Source of the DNA: JBBRTJ01 sp038244535
GTDB taxonomy: Bacteria; Actinomycetota; Acidimicrobiia; Acidimicrobiales; Ilumatobacteraceae
Assembly: GCA_038244535.1 (NCBI GenBank)
Contig: JBBRTJ010000053.1
Span: 1 to 25,995 of the forward strand
Length of the DNA: 25,995 nt
Direction: 5' to 3'
How positions within the stretch are numbered: position 1 is the stretch's first letter; every line of letters begins with the position of its first letter. This document shows positions 1 through 5,912 of the stretch, one piece after another. The notes under the pieces were generated by a model that ran no database searches, was not told where the DNA came from, and saw only the letters and a list, made by a program, of their open reading frames with translations. The translations under genes and the position numbers were made by a program.

Positions 1-673
1 GATCCTGGCCACCGACCTGGCGCCCGGGGTGCTGGAGCTTGCACGCCTCGGCCAGTACCCGCCCCACGTCGCGACCGGGATGCCCGACGACCTTCGCTTC
101 CGCTTCCTCCTTGATCGCGGGCAAGCTCTCGAGGTGCCGCAGCACGTGCGCGATACGGTGTCGTTCGCGCAGCACAGAGGACGGGAGGTCATCGGATGAG
201 GGGGTGGAACGTGGACAGTTGCGCGGACGGACGAGAGACGGTGCTCTAAACCGTCTGCTCCTTGCATCGTCGAGCTCCGCGGTGCTGACGACCGTCCGGC
301 TGGGCCTGTTGACTGCGGTGCGCCAGGTGGAAACGCGGGCACTGTCGGATAGTGCGAGCAGGGCCTCGGCAGCGTCTAAGACCTGCAGCGCAGCGCGGTA
401 CTCAGCTTCGATGCGCTCCCGGATCTTCGGGTACTCACGCACCATCAGCTCGAAGAGCAGTCTCCGCAGCGGACCGCCACGTGAAGCTGTTTCGCTCACC
501 AACGCGTCAAGGGCGCGACAGCGAAGTTGATATCGCTCGTTCGCCGCCTCACGCGGCGTGCCACCGCCAGGAATCGGACGACTGCGCGCGTTGACGCTTG
601 CCGGCCGCCACATCAAGGGGTGGACGCGATGCCGCGGCCTGCCGGTCCCACTCGTCCTCGTAGCCGTGCTCAC
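1..673 (-). CDS. hypothetical protein, open to the left edge (partial)
   Basis: A reading frame starting at GTG (673-671) stays open for 224 codons to the window edge. The start is supported by a TAGAAT hexamer at 686-681, 7 nt upstream, the same leaderless arrangement seen at several sound genes in this window. Residues about 35-105 look like real, mostly helical protein: REAANERYQLRCRALDALVS, then LLFELMVREYPKIRERIEAE and an alanine/leucine-rich helix. After that the translation becomes arginine/proline-rich and looks like antisense. The last 66 codons lie opposite the CheR fragment, so at least one of the two frames is not a working gene. Third-position GC is lower than in the core genes. 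I do not recognise a family. It may be cargo of the element that ends at the tRNA fragment. Confidence 0.35.
   Translation of the reverse strand, partial: MSTATRTSGTGRPRHRVHPLMWRPASVNARSRPIPGGGTPREAANERYQLRCRALDALVSETASRGGPLRRLLFELMVREYPKIRERIEAEYRAALQVLDAAEALLALSDSARVSTWRTAVNRPSRTVVSTAELDDARSRRFRAPSLVRPRNCPRSTPSSDDLPSSVLRERHRIAHVLRHLESLPAIKEEAEAKVVGHPGRDVGRVLAEACKLQHPGRQVGGQD
2..199 (+). pseudogene. CheR-type protein methyltransferase fragment (C-terminal piece, partial)
   Basis: This frame is open from the left edge and ends in TGA at 197-199. It reads ILATDLAPGVLELARLGQYP, then an LEVPQHVRDTVSFAQH segment. That follows the CheR pattern: a SAM-binding ATD motif, the A-x-x-G-x-Y helix, then V-x-F-x-x-H-N-L. 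CheR enzymes methylate glutamates of chemoreceptors and often sit in larger hybrid signalling proteins. Here the match stops exactly at the FAQH where NL should follow, and an unrelated tail HRGREVIG then ends the frame. The rest of the catalytic domain is therefore missing, and I read this as a broken remnant. It could be the last segment of a divergent intact gene entering from the left. The family assignment rests on motif resemblance only. Confidence 0.5.
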
Positions 674-680
674 GACCACC

Positions 681-686
681 ATTCTA
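681..686 (-). promoter_or_regulatory. Predicted -10 element, leaderless start of the 673 minus-strand ORF
   Basis: TAGAAT on the minus strand lies 7 nt before GTG 673. No convincing -35 is visible. The call rests on the spacing rule shared with other starts in the window. Confidence 0.4.
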
Positions 687-874
687 CACCGAGGCGAACA
701 GGTGTGCGATCGGGAGTTCCTCCGGCGGCCACCTTCCCAGCCACCTTTATGCGCGTCCCGAGCCACGCAGTCCCCGTGCTGGACCACCACACGTCCACAA
801 GCGAAAGACCATATATTCACTGCGTTTCCGCCCACGCCACGCAATCCTCGGCACACCGCTACCCGCCTGCCACA

Positions 875-921
875 CTTCCATGGCATGGAAGAGGTCAGGG
901 GTTCAATTCCCCTCAGCTCCA
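875..921 (+). tRNA. 3' half of tRNA-Ala(GGC), likely integration scar (att site)
   Basis: The sequence folds as the 3' part of a tRNA. It has an anticodon stem CTTCC/GGAAG (875-879/887-891) around the loop ATGGCAT with anticodon GGC (882-884), a 5-nt variable loop, a T stem AGGGG/CCCCT (897-901/909-913) with loop TTCAATT, then the acceptor 3' strand CAGCTCC and discriminator A921. T918 occupies position 70, so the missing partner would make the G3-U70 pair that marks alanine tRNAs. The D arm and 5' acceptor strand are absent: 861-874 does not match them. A bare 3' half is what a tyrosine-recombinase element leaves at its distal end after inserting into a tRNA gene. By orientation the element, or its remnant, lies to the left. 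No integrase is visible. The flanking stretch 687-874 contains no gene I can support. Confidence 0.75.
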
Positions 922-928
922 CTTGAAG

Positions 929-990
929 GAGGCGCAGGTCACCTCACCTGGGCTTCCGTCCTGATTGTTCCGTGAGCCGAGGCGCAGGTC
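929..990 (+). repeat. 12-bp direct repeat flanking the tRNA scar
   Basis: GAGGCGCAGGTC occurs at 929-940 and again at 979-990, 50 bp apart, just downstream of the tRNA fragment. It could be a recombinase arm-binding pair or chance. Nothing else is seen in this stretch. Confidence 0.4.
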
Positions 991-1030
991 CGGGACCAAC
1001 GGATCGCTCCGGGAACCTCGCCGGATCTGA

Positions 1031-1374
1031 TCAGACCCCAGGGAGTGCTCTGGAGCTCTCGGCCAGTTGTTCGAGCCCGACCTCGGCTCGGTCGTCGCCA
1101 CAGTCGGCAACGACTCGAAGACGGCCACCGGTGGCCTCGACGAATCGGGCGAGGGTGGACAACAGCACATCGGTTCGCTGCTCAAGCTTGGACACGTCCC
1201 CCTGGCTGATGCCGAGGGCCTCGGCGACCTGGACCTGGGTGAGCTGGCGCGCCTTGCGCAGTGCGGCGAGCGTCTCCACGTGGGGGCCACGATGACCTCG
1301 ATCTCGACCGACAGCAGGTCCCCGGCCGCAACAGCTCGCTCGCTCTGGGCCAGTTCCCGGCGGGCCCTGGCCAC
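1031..1374 (-). pseudogene. XRE-family HTH regulator (antitoxin-like), apparently frameshifted
   Basis: The frame ending at 1031 encodes an XRE helix-turn-helix: LRKARQLTQVQVAEALG, then ISQGDVSKLEQRTDVLLSTL. The STLARFVEATGGRL continuation is typical of HTH antitoxins in HigBA-like modules. A GTG at 1279 would give 82 residues, but a plausible N-terminal part lies in another frame: GTG 1374, MARARRELAQSERAVAAG, up to ...EVIVAP. The two frames would join by adding one base in the homopolymer at 1282-1286, giving about 114 residues, a normal antitoxin length. The 1374 start lies 4 nt after the stop of the upstream toxin-like fragment, as in a coupled pair. I infer a frameshifted antitoxin. A functional 82-residue protein from 1279, or a sequencing error in the G-run, are alternatives. 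Confidence 0.55.
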
Positions 1375-1378
1375 CCGC

Positions 1379-1600
1379 TCAGTCGCCGTCGACCACTGCT
1401 CGTCCGTGTACCCGGCTGGTCTGCTCGACGAACCACCCGCAGAAGATCCGTATCACGCGCGGCCGATCGGCGTAGGGGCAGATCTCGTTCGGCGGTGTCC
1501 GTCGAAGCGCACGGAGGTCGTAGCGGGCGATGACAACCGGATGCGAGACGTCGGTGTGTTCGAGATCGGCCGCGAGCTGGGCTCGGTACGGTGCCCACCA
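1379..1600 (-). pseudogene. 5'-truncated small protein upstream of the HTH gene (possible toxin partner)
   Basis: A protein-like frame ends at TGA 1381-1379. It includes ADLEHTDVSHPVVIARYDLR, RRTPPNEICPYADRPRVIRI and FCGWFVEQTSRVHG. No ATG, GTG or TTG occurs in this frame near its upstream end, and beyond 1600 the frame is simply antisense to the cupin gene, so the 5' end is missing. Its position directly before the HTH gene, with a 4-nt gap, is that of the toxin in HigBA-type operons. I do not recognise the family from the residues, so the toxin role is inferred from position only. Confidence 0.35.
1587..1592 (+). promoter_or_regulatory. Predicted -10 element, leaderless cupin start
   Basis: TACGGT lies 7 nt before ATG 1600, with no Shine-Dalgarno between them. 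This favours ATG 1600 over the in-frame GTG 1591, which overlaps the hexamer. Confidence 0.5.
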
Positions 1601-1980
1601 TGACCCCCGCAGCGCCCTACGTCGGCCACGAGGATGACGCCGAGCGCGAGGGCTGGGACGGAATCGTGTCGTGGCGCACCCTGCTCAGCGCCGACCGCAC
1701 CCCAACGGCGGGCATGACCGTGGGGGTGGCCGAGATCGCACCTGGCTCCTCGGTCGACGGCGCGCTCCACCATCACGCCCCCGACGAGATCTACTACGTG
1801 ATCGAAGGCACCGGGTTCGTGCACCTCGATGGCCAGGAGCACCCGGTCACCGGCGGCTCGGTCGTGTTCGTGCCGGGCGGAACTCACCACTTCGTGCGCA
1901 ACACCGGCGCTACGACGTTGCGGCTGCTGTACGCGTTCGCGGTCGACCGCTTCAGCGACGTGGAGTACGTGTTTCCCTGA
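1600..1980 (+). CDS. Single-domain cupin protein
   Basis: This is a 126-residue protein with one cupin barrel. Motif 1 appears as ALHHHAPDEIYYVIEGTG (metal-ligand histidines, glutamate and the closing glycine), followed by HLDGQEHPVTGGSVVFVPGG and motif 2 as GGTHHFVRNTG. Such small cupins bind a divalent metal and serve as dioxygenases, isomerases or sensors. The substrate cannot be told from the sequence. No signal peptide or membrane segment is present. The start at ATG 1600 is chosen because of the TACGGT element 7 nt upstream. The gene's 5' end abuts the truncated toxin-like fragment on the opposite strand, so a recombination boundary may lie here. Confidence 0.85.
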   Translation: MTPAAPYVGHEDDAEREGWDGIVSWRTLLSADRTPTAGMTVGVAEIAPGSSVDGALHHHAPDEIYYVIEGTGFVHLDGQEHPVTGGSVVFVPGGTHHFVRNTGATTLRLLYAFAVDRFSDVEYVFP

Positions 1981-2112
1981 CTCCGGCCGCGGACGCCGTG
2001 CTCGTGGCCCGCGCTCGCCGACGGGCGAGTGCAAGGTCGCGGCAGTCGGTGGAAGCCCCCCGCCACGAAGCGAGCTGACCCTCGTCGCGCTGGCCCTGAG
2101 CGAAGGTGGCTC

Positions 2113-2421
2113 GTGGCTCCCGGACGGATCGCCGTCGCCGTCGCTTCGACCGCGCTCGTGGTCATCTCTGCCGTCGGCTCGGGTGTGCTGGTGGCCACCG
2201 GCGAGGGTTTCTACCGCTCGCTCGATCCTCCCCCTTGGCAACCAGCCGACGCCGTGTTCGGCATCATCTGGCCGTACAACTTCGCCGTGCTCATCGCGAC
2301 GGTCCCGCTCGTGGTGGTGGCATGGCGGACCAGACCCTGGGCCGGGGTGATCCTTCTCCCCTACCTCGTCTGGCTGACCCTGGCCACTTCACTCGCCGTC
2401 GGCTACGCCACTCGCAACTGA
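2113..2421 (+). CDS. Shortened TspO/MBR-like membrane protein
   Basis: From GTG 2113 this gives 102 residues with three predicted membrane helices, IAVAVASTALVVISAVGSGV, then AVFGIIWPYNFAVLIATVPL, then VILLPYLVWLTLATSLAVGY. The segment FYRSLDPPPWQPADAVFGIIW matches the end of TM1 and start of TM2 of TspO. The ending LLPYLVWLTLATSL...N matches TM5. TspO proteins normally have about 150-160 residues and five helices and bind tetrapyrroles. Here the chain passes from the end of TM2 (VVVAWRTRPWAG) straight into TM5, so TM3 and TM4 (about 50-60 residues) are absent without loss of frame. An in-frame start further upstream (2029) would only add a non-conserved N-terminus. It may be an in-frame deletion pseudogene or a minimal variant. 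Confidence 0.65.
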   Translation: MAPGRIAVAVASTALVVISAVGSGVLVATGEGFYRSLDPPPWQPADAVFGIIWPYNFAVLIATVPLVVVAWRTRPWAGVILLPYLVWLTLATSLAVGYATRN

Positions 2422-2452
2422 TCCCAGCGCCTCGGCCGACCCCCGCGATGCC

Positions 2453-2458
2453 TAGTCT
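2453..2458 (+). promoter_or_regulatory. Predicted -10 element, leaderless flavoprotein start
   Basis: TAGTCT lies 6 nt before GTG 2465, with no Shine-Dalgarno in between. It fixes the start of the flavoprotein fusion gene. Confidence 0.5.
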
Positions 2459-2464
2459 CGCCCT

Positions 2465-4363
2465 GTGCCGGCACCCCGCAGAGCCGTGGGAACGGCCACT
2501 GTCATCGGGGGCGGTCCGGCGGGGCTGATGGCAGCCGAGGTGCTTGCCGAAGCGGGGTTCGCCACCACCGTGTACGACCACATGGGCTCGGTCGGACGCA
2601 AGCTGCTGGTGGCCGGTCGGGGCGGTCTGAACCTCACCCACAGCGAACCGCTGGAGACGCTCCTCGGGCGCTACCGACCAGCCGAGCCGCGGCTACTCGA
2701 TGCCGTTCGTGCCTTCGGTCCAGATTCGCTGCGGGCGTGGTGCGCAGGGCTGGGTGAGGAGCCTTTCGTCGGTTCAAGCGGTCGGGTCTTCCCGGCATCG
2801 TTGCGGGCCACTCCCCTCCTACGGGCCTGGCTCCGGCGGCTCGCTTCGATCGGCGTGCAGGTCCAGACCCGCCATCGCTGGCTCGGCTGGGCCCCGGCGA
2901 CCGCGGGCCCACTGGACACGTCGCCGGCCCTCCGGTTCGGCCTCGCCGACGGATCGACCCTCGAGGTCCGAAGCGACGTCACCGTGCTGGCCCTCGGCGG
3001 CGCGAGCTGGCCCCGCGTCGGCTCCGACGGCGGCTGGGTACCGCTGCTGCGAGCGGTGGGCGTCACGGTGAGCGAGCTCCGCCCCGCCAACTGCGGTGTC
3101 AAGGTCACCTGGACACCCGAGCTCGTGCGCCGATTCGACCGCGTGCCGCTCAAGAACGTGGCCGTCACCGCCAGCGGGTCAACGGTGCGAGGCGACCTGA
3201 TGATCGCCAGCGACGGCCTCGAGGGCGGTCCGGTCTACGCGCACACCGCCACGCTGCGCGACCAGCTCGACAGGAACGGGTCGGCGCAGCTCCACATCGA
3301 CCTCCATCCCGACTTGGCGGTCGAACGCCTTGCCGCCCGGCTTGCTCACCGGCGCCCCAAGGAGTCGCTGGCCACGTACCTGCGACGCACCACCGGCCTC
3401 CCGCCAGTTGCCCTCAGCGTTCTTCGCGACGCCACCGCCAACCAGCTGCCCGACGATCCCGAGGCACTCGCTCGCATCATCAAGGCGCTGCCGCTCACCG
3501 TGACGGACACCATGGGCATCGAGCGGGCCATCTCCAGCGCGGGCGGCGTCGCCTGGTCGGAGGTGGACGAGCACCTCATGCTGCGGGCCCGGCCCGGCAC
3601 GTTCGTGGCCGGCGAGATGCTCGACTGGGAGGCTCCTACCGGCGGCTACCTGCTGCAAGCCACCTTGGCCACGGCCGTGGCCGCGGCCAGGGGCGCCGAG
3701 CAGTGGGCGCTCAGTCAGGGCTACGACGAGATCGACGGCGGCGACACGATCTGGCGGATCGAGCGCACGTTCCTCAGCTCAAGGTGGACGTGCATCTGGG
3801 GTCGCGGCTGCCACGGCATCGGTCCTGAGCGGGATGCCCCGCTGGCACTCGGCTGCTGCTCGCTCGGGGCCGAGCTCGACGGGATCGACGAGGCGCTGAA
3901 CATCGCCGCACTGGCGGCCACGCTGCCTCCCGAGGTGCTGCAGCACCACGCCGAGGCGGCCCACGGAGTGTTCAGCGACGAGACTCGAAGCAACACCGCG
4001 GTCGTCGACGGCGCCTGCATCTTCCTCAACCGGCCGGGATTCGCCGGGGGCGCCGGCTGTGCTCTGCACCTGGCCGCGCTGCAGGCCGGCGAGTCACCGA
4101 TCGACTGGAAGCCCTCGGTGTGCTGGCAGCTCCCCATCAAAGTGGACTGGGAGATGCGCGATGACGACGTGGAGGTGGCCACCGTGCGGGGCTGGACTCG
4201 AGCCGACTGGGGTTCCGACGGCGAGACCATGGCATGGTGCTGCACCGAGGAGCCCGAGGCCCATGTCGGTGACCGCCCCGTGATCGAGTCGCTGGCCGAG
4301 GAGCTCGCCGCGGTGATGGGGGAAGCCGTCTACGTCGAGCTGCGCCGCCGCTACGACTCCTGA
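2465..4363 (+). CDS. HI0933/TIGR03862-like flavoprotein fused to a DUF3109-like cysteine-rich domain
   Basis: This 632-residue fusion starts at GTG. Residues 1 to about 415 form a Rossmann flavoprotein of the HI0933-like (TIGR03862) group. The FAD fingerprint is VIGGGPAGL at 13-21, and GRKLLVAGRGGLNLTHS follows near 45-61. ALGGASWPRVGSDGG lies near 177-191, and the C-terminal FAD-closing GEMLDWEAPTGGYLLQ is near 383-398. Residues 419-632 are a separate domain with a cysteine pattern: C443-x5-C449, C464-C465, C518, C532 in GGAGCALH, and a KPSVCWQLPIK motif. This resembles DUF3109/YkgJ proteins, thought to bind zinc or an iron centre. The two parts are normally separate proteins. Fusion suggests a flavin-plus-metal redox role, but no substrate is evident. 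The protein is soluble with no signal peptide. A hairpin follows the stop. Confidence 0.75.
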   Translation: MPAPRRAVGTATVIGGGPAGLMAAEVLAEAGFATTVYDHMGSVGRKLLVAGRGGLNLTHSEPLETLLGRYRPAEPRLLDAVRAFGPDSLRAWCAGLGEEPFVGSSGRVFPASLRATPLLRAWLRRLASIGVQVQTRHRWLGWAPATAGPLDTSPALRFGLADGSTLEVRSDVTVLALGGASWPRVGSDGGWVPLLRAVGVTVSELRPANCGVKVTWTPELVRRFDRVPLKNVAVTASGSTVRGDLMIASDGLEGGPVYAHTATLRDQLDRNGSAQLHIDLHPDLAVERLAARLAHRRPKESLATYLRRTTGLPPVALSVLRDATANQLPDDPEALARIIKALPLTVTDTMGIERAISSAGGVAWSEVDEHLMLRARPGTFVAGEMLDWEAPTGGYLLQATLATAVAAARGAEQWALSQGYDEIDGGDTIWRIERTFLSSRWTCIWGRGCHGIGPERDAPLALGCCSLGAELDGIDEALNIAALAATLPPEVLQHHAEAAHGVFSDETRSNTAVVDGACIFLNRPGFAGGAGCALHLAALQAGESPIDWKPSVCWQLPIKVDWEMRDDDVEVATVRGWTRADWGSDGETMAWCCTEEPEAHVGDRPVIESLAEELAAVMGEAVYVELRRRYDS

Positions 4364-4559
4364 ACCCCCTGTCAATGTCGCGACGGGCGGGACGCGCTCG
4401 TCCCGAATCAAGCGGGCTTTGCAGTCGAGACGACAAAATGGCTGTCATCTGGGCGACCGGACGCCCCCGAGCAGTGATGGCCACCGTCTCGCCCGATGCC
4501 GCGCTGGCGACGACGGCCGAGGCGTTCCGCTTCAACGCACGAATCCCGATCTCAGCCAT
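4137..4559 (-). pseudogene. Orphan Phd/YefM (VapB-type) antitoxin with lost C-terminus
   Basis: From ATG 4559 the protein reads MAEIGIRALKRNASAVVASA, then ETVAITARGRPVAQM and GRARPARRDI. This is the classic Phd/YefM DNA-binding N-domain found in antitoxins of VapBC modules. A real antitoxin continues about 25-30 residues beyond ARPARRD with the acidic toxin-neutralising tail. Here, after about residue 63, the frame runs as an arginine-rich read-through antisense to the flavoprotein gene and stops only at 4137. No PIN-domain toxin follows. I infer an orphan antitoxin whose 3' end and toxin were replaced by the neighbouring gene. It may still bind an operator as a DNA-binding fragment. A CSKCC motif upstream in the same frame precedes the ATG and is probably not translated. 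Confidence 0.75.
4388..4405 (+). terminator. Hairpin after the flavoprotein fusion gene
   Basis: CGGGACG (4388-4394) and CGTCCCG (4399-4405) form a perfect 7-bp stem with loop CGCT, 24 nt after the stop codon. There is no clear U-run, so termination is likely but not certain. The hairpin also lies inside the antisense antitoxin frame. Confidence 0.45.
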
Positions 4560-4594
4560 GTGCTCTGGGTTGCAGCACTTGGAGCAAACCAGGG

Positions 4595-5245
4595 TCAGCG
4601 GTCCTGCCAGGTGCAGATGCAGGCCTCGTTGCCGTCGGCATCGGCCAGCACCCACCACGCCCGGGCGTACTGGTCGGTGACCAGGTGGCCTCCAGCGGCC
4701 AGCGCGGCCGCGATCCTCGTCTCGGCCTCGTCGTGCGCGACCGAGACGTCGAGGTGGAACCGGCTGCGATCGGGGCGGGGCTCGTCCAACTGCTGGAACC
4801 ACACCGGCGGACCGTGCCGCAGGGGATCCACGAGGTTCCCCCGCACCTCGCGGTACCCGAGGACCGCCGCCCAGAAGGGCCGGATCCGAGCGGCGTCCAT
4901 GGTGTCGATGGCGATCTCGACCACCTGCGCGGCCAGTGGCTCCGAGGTGGCACCGAGCCGACGGGCGAGCGCCGAGATCTCGCGCGCCAAGTCGACGTCC
5001 ACCGTGGTCACGCCGCCGGCGTCGTGCGTGTTCAGCACGATCCGGACTCGATCGGGGTAGCGGATGTCGAGGTCGGGATGGTGGTCGGCCGCTTCGGCTG
5101 CGTCGGCGACCGCTGAGGCGAGCGCCGTTGCCGCCAGGAACGAGCCGGCCCGGAACTGGGCCTCAACTGCCTCGGTGAGGTAGCGCCAGTCGGAAAGACC
5201 CTCGAGGGCGGCGAACGCATCGGCAGTGACCAAGGTGTAAGGCAT
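4595..5245 (-). CDS. Pterin-4a-carbinolamine dehydratase fused to a glyoxalase-like (VOC) domain
   Basis: This is a 216-residue two-domain protein. Residues 1-98 match pterin-4a-carbinolamine dehydratase (PCD/DCoH), with the full catalytic set E51-x3-H55-H56 in EAADHHPDLDIRY and H74 in NTHDAGGVTTVD. The enzyme dehydrates 4a-hydroxy-tetrahydropterin after aromatic hydroxylation. Residues about 105-216 form a VOC/glyoxalase_6-type domain: VVEIAIDTMDAARIRPFWAA, then a second half ending WWVLADADGNEACICTW. Such domains bind small substrates, often with a metal. No pterin-dependent hydroxylase is nearby, so the partner is unknown. ATG 5245 begins the PCD homology. The frame is open far upstream but only as antisense to the flavodoxin gene. 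It diverges from the flavodoxin with 147 nt between the starts. Confidence 0.85.
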   Translation of the reverse strand: MPYTLVTADAFAALEGLSDWRYLTEAVEAQFRAGSFLAATALASAVADAAEAADHHPDLDIRYPDRVRIVLNTHDAGGVTTVDVDLAREISALARRLGATSEPLAAQVVEIAIDTMDAARIRPFWAAVLGYREVRGNLVDPLRHGPPVWFQQLDEPRPDRSRFHLDVSVAHDEAETRIAAALAAGGHLVTDQYARAWWVLADADGNEACICTWQDR

Positions 5246-5382
5246 GTCAGCCAGTGAACCAGCCGCGGCCACTCGATGAAGCAACAAGCCGACCGAGCTC
5301 GACGCTGCGCACGATCGGGGACCTACGGCCCTGCCCGCACGGGCAGCAACAGACGATGCTGTTCCAGAGGAACCCCACCCCG

Positions 5383-5390
5383 AGGAGGAG
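5383..5390 (+). promoter_or_regulatory. Shine-Dalgarno site of the flavodoxin gene
   Basis: AGGAGGAG lies 2 nt before ATG 5393, with its AGGAGG core 4 nt upstream. It is one of the few strong ribosome-binding sites in the window and fixes this start, in contrast to the leaderless genes. Confidence 0.7.
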
Positions 5391-5392
5391 TC

Positions 5393-5908
5393 ATGCACGT
5401 ACTCGTCTCGGTGGCGAGCAAGCACGGCGCCACCGCTGAGATGGGCGAGGCCATCGGCAGGGAGCTCAATCGACGCGGGATCACCGTGGACGTGATCGCC
5501 CCCGATGCGGTGACCACGGTCGACGGCTACGACGCGGTCGTGCTCGGCAGCGCCATCTATGCCGGCCACTGGATGAAGCCAGCCGTCGAGCTGGTCGAAC
5601 GGTTCGGCCCGGCGTGGAGCGGGCGGCCCGTGTGGCTGTTCTCGTCCGGTCCGCTGGGTGACCCCCTCAAACCCGACGACGAGCACGCGGTCGACGCCTC
5701 CAAGCTCATCGAGGCGACTGCGGCCCGGGACCACCGGCTCTTTGCCGGCAAGCTCGACCGGCACGCGCTCAGCTTCGGCGAGAAGGCGATTGTCATGGCC
5801 GTCCGCTCCAGCGACGGCGACTTCCGCGACTGGTTCGCGCTCGACGCCTGGGCCACCCACATCGCCGACTCGCTCCAGTCCGGAGCCTCGCCGAGTCAGG
5901 CCGCCTGA
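5393..5908 (+). CDS. Flavodoxin-domain protein (HemG/flavodoxin_5-like)
   Basis: This 171-residue soluble protein begins MHVLVSVASKHGATAEMGEA, the phosphate-binding loop and first helix of a flavodoxin fold that binds FMN. VDGYDAVVLGSAIYAGHWMK and WLFSSGPLGDP are the second and third FMN loops. This form (flavodoxin_5) is shared by HemG-type protoporphyrinogen oxidases and by stand-alone actinobacterial flavodoxins. The sequence does not show which it is, and no haem biosynthesis gene is nearby. The ATG is preceded by a strong Shine-Dalgarno at 5383-5390. The next gene starts 4 nt after its stop, so they are probably one transcript. Confidence 0.85.
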   Translation: MHVLVSVASKHGATAEMGEAIGRELNRRGITVDVIAPDAVTTVDGYDAVVLGSAIYAGHWMKPAVELVERFGPAWSGRPVWLFSSGPLGDPLKPDDEHAVDASKLIEATAARDHRLFAGKLDRHALSFGEKAIVMAVRSSDGDFRDWFALDAWATHIADSLQSGASPSQAA

Positions 5909-5912
5909 CCCC

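Noticed and set aside
812..817. TATATT as a promoter
   Set aside because: It is AT-rich in a GC-rich context, but no -35 and no start codon at a fitting distance.
913..1374. 153-residue minus-strand frame over the HTH gene
   Set aside because: Only the first 30 or so residues look like protein. The rest is an out-of-frame shadow of the HTH domain.
4560..4620. Zinc-finger-like CSKCC motif upstream of the antitoxin start
   Set aside because: It lies before the conserved antitoxin ATG and overlaps the end of the PCD/VOC gene, so it is probably not translated.
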